From: Gnetum montanum
Lineage: Eukaryota > Streptophyta > Gnetopsida > Gnetales > Gnetaceae
DNA length: 50,641 nucleotides
Direction of reading: 5' to 3'
NCBI GenBank assembly: GCA_015680685.1
Contig: MNCI01017980.1
Span: 5,946 to 56,586, forward strand
Shown here: positions 43,599-50,641 of the stretch, in pieces
Layout: each line of letters starts with the position of its first letter
Numbering within the stretch: position 1 is the first letter of the stretch
Position numbers and translations under genes: made by a program
Notes under the pieces: generated by a model
The model's database searches: none
Seen by the model: the letters and a program-made list of their open reading frames with translations, nothing else
What the model was told of the DNA's origin: nothing

Positions 43599-46500
43599 CT
43601 ATGTTGTAAGCAGGAAATCTAAAAAAATTGAGCGAGGTTGTCCATTCGATGAGGTGTTACTTACACTAGCTCTTTTGGGCTCATGGAAAGGTTTTATTTG
43701 TTGCATGTTGATTAGTTGTTTCTTATCTTGGCTCTCAAGTTTGTAGATCAACATGGCCCTGGAAGGAAATATTTCATAGATGATGTAAGGCCCCTTCCAC
43801 AATGTTTGGAACTAGGTCTTTTGTGGCACATGTGGGGTTCCAGTAAAGGATATTATCTCCTACTTGAAAATTTACTTTTCTTATTTTGAGGTCATGACAT
43901 TTCTTGTTGAATGCCTTGTGCACTTCATTCAAGGATAGGGCCATGAATCTATTTTCATCTAGCACGTTAAGGTTGATTAGGCTTTCTTTTTGTGCTAGGC
44001 TTAGGTCAATGTCAATGTTATAGATTATTGAAAGTGTATAGAGCTCAAATTGAATTGAATGATTTGGCAACTTTCTATACACCAACTCATAGGGAGAGTA
44101 GCCTATATGAAGTTTCCATATTAAGTGATAAGCTTAAAGGGCATCGTTGAGTTTTGTGCTCTAGTCTCTCATATATTTTCTAATTGTTCTCATTAAGATC
44201 TTAGTGATCTTCCTATTGGTAATGTTTGCTTGACCATTGGCTTGGAGGTGGCAAGGTGTTATTAATTTATGTTCTACTTCCAAGGATTGCATAAGCTTTT
44301 GAAAGGTGGTGCCTGTAAAATGAGTACTATTGTTAGAAATCAATGCATGTGGAAGCCCAAACCTATTTACAACATTTTGTTGTATAGACCAAGAAATAGT
44401 AGAGGATGTACAGTCAGTGAAAGATGTTGCTTCTGCCCATTTTATACAATGGTCAACAGTGACTATAATGCACACCTTTCCATTCAACATGGATGTGATG
44501 GGACCCATGAAGTCAATGCCCTAGATGTTGAAGGGTTCTAGTGGTTGGATCCACTATTGAGTTTCCTCAATTTCAGTGGTCATCCCATCATCATGTTAAT
44601 AATTATCACTAGAGTGGATATAGTTGTGAGCATCCCTAAAGATTGTTGGCCAATAATACCTTGCCATTAGGATCTTAATGATCATTTGTCTCCTAGCATA
44701 GTGGCTTCCATAAGGACCCTCATGAGCATCTTGGAGAACATGTAACTAATTAGCATCAAGAACACACCAATGAACTAGGCCATCAGTGCATATCTTATAA
44801 AGGTGTCCATTGATCTCTAGGAATCATTTGGTCTGATGAAGGAACTATTTTAATCTCTTTTGGCATCTCTTGAGTAAGAAGATATGTGAGGATGTCATTG
44901 TACCATGTATGTTCATTGGGAACTTGTTCATTTATCACACCATCAAAGAAGAGTTCATTAAGGAACTAATTAGAAAGTGGGCTCTCCTCCTATTTGTTAT
45001 TCCATCAAAATCAAGACAAGTATTTAGTGATCACATTCTTATTTTCTTTTCAATCTATCATCATTAGATCAAATTCTTGCAAGATTACAAGCCATCATAT
45101 GACACAGGGGCTCATTGTCAACTTGTTCATTAGGAAGAAAATTACAACATGATTTGTGTGCACAAAGACCTTGTATTAAAGCACATAGTACCTAAACATA
45201 TTTAAGGCATACACCATCATCATTAACTCTTTCTCCATTGTGATGTAGTTCATTTTTGCACCCACAATGCTTTGGCTTATGTAGTGGATGTGGTATGGAT
45301 ATTTCTAATCATCCAACTACATGAGTGTGGATCCCAATGCATAGTTTGATATGTCCATCATCATGTGAACTGGTTGAGACCAATCTAGTGCTTGTAGAAT
45401 TGGAGTTTCTACAAGCTTTTCTTTGAGTTTCTAAAATGCCTTTTTTCATTCCTTGGTCCATATGAATGAAGCATCTTTCTTTGTAAGCTCTACCAATGGT
45501 TTTGTCATCTTAGAGAAATTCTCCATGAATCACTGGTAGTAGCTAGTATGTCCAAGGACTGACCAAACATCTTTAACTATGTTTGGTTGGTGTGTTATTC
45601 CTTGGATGATACTTATCTTTTTTGGGTCTACCTCAATCTCTTTACACATCTCTTTAGTACTTGCTCAAGGTAATCCAAGGCTTACTCAAATGTAGGTCCA
45701 TAGGTGGAAAAGTCACCCATGAAGACTTCCACACAATTACCAATTTTCTATTGGAAACTACTAAGGACTAGGCATTGAAATATTGTAGGGTCATTACGTA
45801 GACCAAATGGCACCTTATAATATGTAAAAGTACCCCAGGGACTTGTGAATGTTGTCTTGGCCTAATCTTATAGTGCAATTTGGATTTGGTTATAGCCACT
45901 ATAATCATCCAAGAAGTTATAATAACAATGCTCAAGTATGATTTCTAACACTAGATCCAAAAATGGCAATGGAAATTAATCTCTAAATGTTGCCATATTC
46001 AATAGCCTAAAGTTGATGCAGACCTACCATTATCCATCTTTCTTTGACACAATTATGAGTGGGCTAGCCCACTCACTATTCTTGATGGGATAAATGAACC
46101 TTGCCTTGAGGAGCTATTCAATTTTCTCCTTGATGATATACTTCAATTTGGGATTTAGCTACCTCTATGGTTACCTTCTATGCTTCATGGCTAGGTCAAT
46201 GTAAAGTATCCTTGGATCAATTTCTATTAGCTTAGGATATGACCAAGTAAAAATTGTTGGCCATTTTTCAATCACCTTTAAGAACCTTTCTTTTTGTTTA
46301 GGAGCAAATTTGGCATTAATTTTGATTTATTTACCATTATTTAAAAATGCATATTCCATGCCACTTAGTAAAGTTTTTATCTCTAGGGGCTCTTGCTTGA
46401 AGTTATCAGGGATTTCCAATTCTCCCCGATAGGTATCATCATCTTCATTAGAGAGTTGGGGATGAACTTATTCAAGTTTATCCATGCCTTTAACATAAGC

Positions 46501-46908
46501 ATATGTTAGGCTCTTAGTTGATTCCATGCATAATGTGCTCCTATCTAAGTCAACTATCAACCACTGGGTGGCCTCCTATTTTGTGGCTACTACATACATA
46601 AACCTTCGAATATTGATTTCTTGTGCACACTGATTGCATGCTTTAATGTATGTACTTTTGATCGATCAAGTCTTTTGCACACAATTGCACCCACTATCAT
46701 TGTATGCGATGCATGGAATACGCTTCTTCTTTGTCTTACCAAATTCATTTTCTTTGGATATTTCTAAAGAGAGATCCCTTATGCCCATACGTGTGTCAAC
46801 TATGCTTAACCAAGCTCTTTCAATAACGATGGGAAAGTTACTTTTGCAATTTGTAACCTTAATCACTAGAAAATTAGCAATATAAGACCATCCACAAACT
46901 ATGGTCAT
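43599..46908 (-). pseudogene. pol: pol (partial protease, RT, RNase H, integrase), copy D
   Basis: Begins inside protease (VCGWSYIANFLVIKV, RAWLSIVDTRMGIRD, 46908-46666); the active-site half is deleted. RT about 46080-45400 (SEWASPLIIV, DYSGYNQIQIAL, and FMGD near 45720, where one catalytic Asp has become Gly). RNase H about 45340-45000. Integrase zinc finger about 44800-44590. Core 44508-44161 (GPITSMLNGK; ISNN at the second Asp; NGQANIT with Asn at the Glu position). C-terminal domain 44085-43599 with WKGPYIIYEIFP. Its tail is the best preserved of the copies. Not functional. Confidence 0.85.
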
Positions 46909-46950
46909 AATTTGATGGCCTTCATGGTCTTATAGTTTGTGGATGGTCTT
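46884..46950. repeat. perfect 18-bp inverted repeat at the gag-deletion junction
   Basis: AAGACCATCCACAAACTA (46884-46901) and its exact reverse complement (46933-46950) are separated by 31 bp. A direct echo, GGTCAYAATTTGATGG, also occurs at 46904 and 46955. Confidence 0.97.
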
Positions 46951-47118
46951 TCATGGTCACAATTTGATGGTTTTAGCAATACAAAATGTGCAAAATGAAT
47001 AAAATTATTAGTATGCTTAGTAGTTTATATGTCGTTAAGAGTGATGTTGACCTTCAATTCGTCCAACGATATAAATAATATTCACTAATCCTAGATAGCG
47101 CACATTTCAACAACAAAG
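46951..47118 (-). other. junction sequence between primer site and protease fragment, copy D
   Basis: About 170 bp remain where copies B and C carry about 2.5 kb of gag and linker. No coding potential. Confidence 0.6.
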
Positions 47119-47136
47119 TCCCCAACAATGGTGCTA
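47119..47136 (-). other. primer binding site, tRNA-Asp type, copy D
   Basis: Minus strand TAGCACCATTGTTGGGGA, one base after the LTR end. Compared with the tRNA-Asp-type site, all five differences are transitions. Confidence 0.75.
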
Positions 47137-47137
47137 A

Positions 47138-48041
47138 TGATGAGTGGTGAGGTACCCCTATATACTAATCACAAGCATCCACTCATGAGACAATCAAATT
47201 CTATGACCTTTATAGTTTCTAGTGCACTAGCCCTCTAGGAGGTGAATCTTATCTTAAGGTCATTCATTGTCTTTCCAATTACACTTGTGAGGTTCATTGG
47301 TATGGTTAAGTGTAATTGAGGCATCTCATTTTTATCATTTTGTATTTTATGGTTTGGGGTTTAAAGGAAGATAAAGTAATTAGATTAATTAATTAAATTT
47401 AACTGATTAACTAGTATCTAACTAGTCCTAACATAAGCATCTGGTCCCACTTTCCACACATGTCCTGAACCCACATATCCACTAGTAGGTTACTAAGCAC
47501 TATGCTACTAGGTGTACCAAGCAATAATGCTACTGGGATTACCAAGCAAATATGTGTTATGCTCAAAGTGGTCGTACTTATGTGTTTAATTTATCTAGCT
47601 TATATTGCTTAATTCCTTCATTAGCTTAGTTACTAGAAAATATTTAATAAATAAATAATTAAAAATATTAAATGCATAAATAAAAAATTTAATGTATCCA
47701 AAGTGCTACAAGGTTTATTAGAAAGATCATCTTTATTACCGCACACACTATCATGCTTAGGTACAACAATACTCGAATAAAGATCCATACACTCAATTAC
47801 TCCTACTATGGGCACTTGGGAGAAATATTCTAACTCTCAAATGAACAAACTATAAGAGCTTTACTATTATTAAAATCTTGTTGCAATAAATGTAACTGGT
47901 AGGTGCAAATTTATAGGCAGAAAGAAAACACTATGTTGACAGGGCCTCATCAATGCATGATACTATGTGTCAATGAGGCCTAGTTGATGAGGCTACATTG
48001 AGGAGGCCTCATCAATTCAACCAAGAAATTATGACTCATCA
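47138..48041 (-). repeat. 5' LTR of copy D
   Basis: Starts TGATGAGTCA (48041) and ends CACTCATCA (47138). TATA-like CTATAAATTTGC near 47921. CATTGATG and CATCAATG motifs cluster between the start and the TATA box. 904 bp. Confidence 0.85.
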
Positions 48042-49730
48042 ACTATAGAAGGGGAATCTCATAAGGAAAAAATTAAAGTAATAATAAACTAGAAGAATAT
48101 CATAATCATCATAAAAATTTGAAAGATGCTCTAATACCATCTATAATAATGCCACCCCAACATTATTGAGTACTTCAATAAGTTTTCTTAGATTTAATAA
48201 ATTTGGAGCAAAAGACTTTGGAACTATGCCTTAGACTAAGTAATGTATCCAGTTCATCATTAAGAAGGGAATGTGCTATGATATTGATTCCTCATAAGTC
48301 AAATATATGCTTTAAGAAGAAAATGTACAAATTCAAATGAGGATTAGCAAATAAGCAAATAAACAACCTATAAATAGCATTGGTGGTAAATGATAATGTA
48401 TTTGCAGGGGATGCCTCACCTTCAAACCCCTAATAAGTTGGTACAAGGTTTGACATGGAGCCTCACCTAAACTATCTAATTCAGGTTGATTTATATATTT
48501 GTGGCCACCACAGAATTAGGTTCCACATACTTTTTTGATATAGAGGGATGATGAGGGGGATAGAGAGGAGATAACATGGTGGTCCATCATTTTTCCTTGG
48601 AACCACCAACTTATAGTGGTTTTCTTACCATTTGAATGTCACATGTAGATAACCCAAAGTATTCCATGGTGTCCAGACCATGCGAAGGAACCATGAGAAC
48701 TACTAATCCTAAGATCCTTTTAACAATAAATACTCCCTTTCTTTTATCTAATAAGAGATCAATTCATGTGTTTAATTTCTTCCAATGCTAGCTATTAATG
48801 ATCTTCTTTCTTATTCAAGGAAACTTTTCATTTAAGTAAAAATCAAAGACATACAACTTTAAGTTTTACATTTTATCCTTACCTCTATTTATGGATGATA
48901 CATTCTTATTTTCACAAAGGTATAAGAAGTAGGTTGGGTGGCTTTATAGGCTAGGAGTTTTTTGATTTATATATAAATTTATTCAAAAGTAAGCTTTTTA
49001 ATTTTGTAGTAAATGAGGATTGTAGAACTTAGAAAGGGTGGGCGGGAGCACAACCAATTTTAATGTAGTTTCCTAACTTGGGTAGTCCACACTTGGAGGG
49101 TATATCAATTGCACACCTTTGGACTTTGTTTCTCTCAAAATGTGGTTTGAAGGGTTCCACACCTTGTACAAGCTCTAAACTTTTCTCCAAAGTGATTTGA
49201 TGACATGAATCCACTCAACCTTGCAAGGGCTTGATAAGCTTAGAAAGTGGTTTTCTAGATCCCACAACCTTTACAACTTGAGCTCTACTCTAGAGTGTTG
49301 TGGCACCAAACCAATACTCAATCCCATAGGATCCCAACAAGCTCAAGGATGATGCCTTCTTGCAAGAAGCACATCAACCTTAGTGGGGAAACAAAAAGAG
49401 AAATATATTTTCAAGGAAATAATGTAACTAATTTATAGATCCTTGACTCTGAGACATATTTCAATAGCACTCAATATATAGCACAAATGATATGACAATG
49501 AAGTACAATATACAATTAAAAGATATGATAGATTTGTTACACAAGTATAGTATGCAATGATTGGTTTGATAGTGACTATTCATGCACAACACTTGCAAAT
49601 TTCCCATGAGAATGAAGTCTTTCTATAGCCTTGATGTTTCAAAAATCACTTTAGAATTCATGCAACAACTATTTAATGTTGACTAGAGATGTTTTTTTTT
49701 AAGATTGGGATGCCTCACTGTACAGACCTC
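48042..49730. other. right flank, nothing firmly recognised
   Basis: AT-rich. A 61-codon minus-strand frame (49214-49029) has an ordinary-looking composition (Cys, Pro and Lys present) but no motif I recognise. It could be a fragment of another repeat or of a pseudogene. Confidence 0.3.
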
Positions 49731-49740
49731 AATTCAAGGG

Positions 49741-49952
49741 AGATGTCTCTCCACCAAAGGAGATGTCTCTAAGGAGTGTCTTCTTCATAAAATAGATGTT
49801 TATTATTTTTGAAAAATTTCTTCTTCTAAGAGACCTTCATCTTGGCCAAAACATCTTCATCATCTAGGAGACATCTTCTCTTGATAGTAGATGTCTACTA
49901 TTTTTAGGAGACGTCTTATCTGCATTTGATCTACACTTTAGCCAAGACATCT
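49741..49952. repeat. cluster of AGAYRTCT palindromes at 20-bp spacing
   Basis: AGATGTCT, AGACATCT or AGACGTCT occurs at 49741, 49761, 49869, 49889, 49909 and 49945. Spacings of exactly 20 bp occur three times, suggesting a degenerate 20-bp tandem unit (e.g. AGGAGACATCTTCTC). Confidence 0.85.
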
Positions 49953-50170
49953 TCTACTTCTAGGAGGTGTCTTCTTAGCTTCTGGGATTTTCTTCCTAAG
50001 GCTTCCTTTTGTTGATTTGGCTCATCCCTGATCTTGGGAATTTCCTTATTTTTCTTTAGTTTTCATCCTATTCTACTTAAGTCTTTGTAATCTTCACTTT
50101 GCCATCTCATTCCAACTCTCATTCCAAGAGTCTTCATTTATGTTCGATAGGTTCTTGTGGTTTTCATTTC

Positions 50171-50180
50171 CTATAAATAC
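50171..50180 (+). promoter_or_regulatory. TATA box downstream of the AGAYRTCT cluster
   Basis: CTATAAATAC, followed by a C/A-rich leader (AACAACCACACAAACATTC), as in plant core promoters. It could belong to a gene or to the LTR of an unrelated element that extends beyond the window. Confidence 0.45.
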
Positions 50181-50396
50181 AACAACCACACAAACATTCT
50201 TATTCTCCATTTTTCTTAAGGTTTTGAGATACCAAAAGTTCAAGAGTCTCCCCTTTTTTGGTAATGTTTAAAACTTATAAAAATGGGTTAATAGTGTCCA
50301 ATAAGCATCAAGGCATATATTCTCAATTATGCTTATAACATTAGTAGTCAGGTCACACTATAATACAAAATCAACCATGTCATAATCAAGACATAG

Positions 50397-50410
50397 TTCT
50401 CCCCCTTTTT
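50397..50410 (-). other. possible copia-type polypurine tract
   Basis: On the minus strand AAAAAGGGGGAGAA follows TTTTTGATGATGTCC. This arrangement is typical just before the 3' LTR of many plant Ty1/copia elements. A weaker second copy (AAAAAGGGGAGACTC) lies near 50260-50246. No LTR was identified. Confidence 0.3.
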
Positions 50411-50641
50411 GGACATCATCAAAAAGGAGTGAAGATAGAGTTGCAAATGATCATAAGAAATACATACGGACTTGAGAATTCTATAGACGTAAATATGATT
50501 ACCAAGGAAGAACAAGCAATTTAAAAAGTACACATCACTTAGCATTGATAGTATAAGATTGATGATGTCAAACCAAATAAGTGTTGCCCCTTATGTGTTC
50601 ACATAGAAGGTTAAAGAAAATGAGATTCAACCCTCATAGTT

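Larger units (their letters stand above)
37698..48041 (-). mobile_element. Ty3/gypsy Athila-like retrotransposon, copy D (gag deleted, 3' LTR truncated)
   Basis: On the minus strand: 5' LTR (48041-47138), primer site (47136-47119), a short junction, protease C-terminal half, RT, RNase H, integrase, 3' untranslated region, internal promoter, intron and extra ORF, then a 3' LTR (38407) cut off at 37698. Gag and the protease active site are gone. The 5' LTR is followed outside by ACTAT (48042-48046). A matching target duplication cannot be tested because the other end is lost. Confidence 0.88.

Noticed and set aside
49029-49214. 61-codon minus-strand ORF as a real gene
   Set aside because: Too short, no motif and no second exon found. 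I leave it as unassigned.

Overview
This window looks like nuclear DNA from a large, repeat-rich plant genome. A gymnosperm or conifer is my best guess, but that is inference. The evidence is long AT-rich intergenic stretches, old Ty3/gypsy LTR retrotransposons full of stop codons, fragments of non-LTR elements, and a single GC-rich intron-containing plant gene. Nothing points to a bacterium, organelle or virus. There is one assembly gap (65 N at 15686-15750) and one isolated N (23884).

The only gene that looks intact is a class II caffeic-acid/COMT-type O-methyltransferase on the minus strand (9076-10458, three exons, 375 residues). It keeps the SAM-binding motif but has Leu where the family's catalytic His is expected. 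Its upstream side (10.6-11.7 kb) holds a degenerate tandem-repeat cluster and a candidate MITE.

Most of the rest is four copies of one retrotransposon family. Copy A (plus, about 530-4762) is a remnant with gag linker, 3' untranslated region and 3' LTR. Copy B (minus, 11729-24498) has two LTRs and a likely 5-bp target duplication. Copy C (plus, about 25296-37697) has a 5' LTR but no 3' LTR. Copy D (minus, 37698-48041) lacks gag. The LTRs end in TGATGA...TCATCA, and the primer binding site derives from a tRNA-Asp type. Domain order is gag, protease, RT, RNase H, integrase, so the family belongs with the Athila-like Ty3/gypsy lineage. B and C are head to head; C and D are tail to tail.

The most interesting structure lies downstream of pol in B, C and D. 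A second LTR-like promoter block with a TATA box is followed by a conserved splice donor, an intron with a branch-point-like motif, an acceptor directly before an ATG, and an open frame of about 950 codons. That frame encodes an unrecognised N-terminal domain, a proline-rich linker, a long coiled coil and a proline-rich tail. It occupies the env-like position but looks like a separately promoted, spliced transcription unit.

Other contents: an 81-bp tandem array of paired palindromes (1-437), a decayed minus-strand LINE (about 6420-8390), two LINE 3' ends with trinucleotide tails (one with a 15-bp target duplication), a 29-bp minisatellite in the U3 of copy C, a 204-bp tandem duplication (24.86-25.27 kb), and a promoter-like segment with AGAYRTCT palindromes at 20-bp spacing (49.7-50.2 kb). 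All retroelement genes are broken. Their calls rest on translations read across stops and frameshifts.
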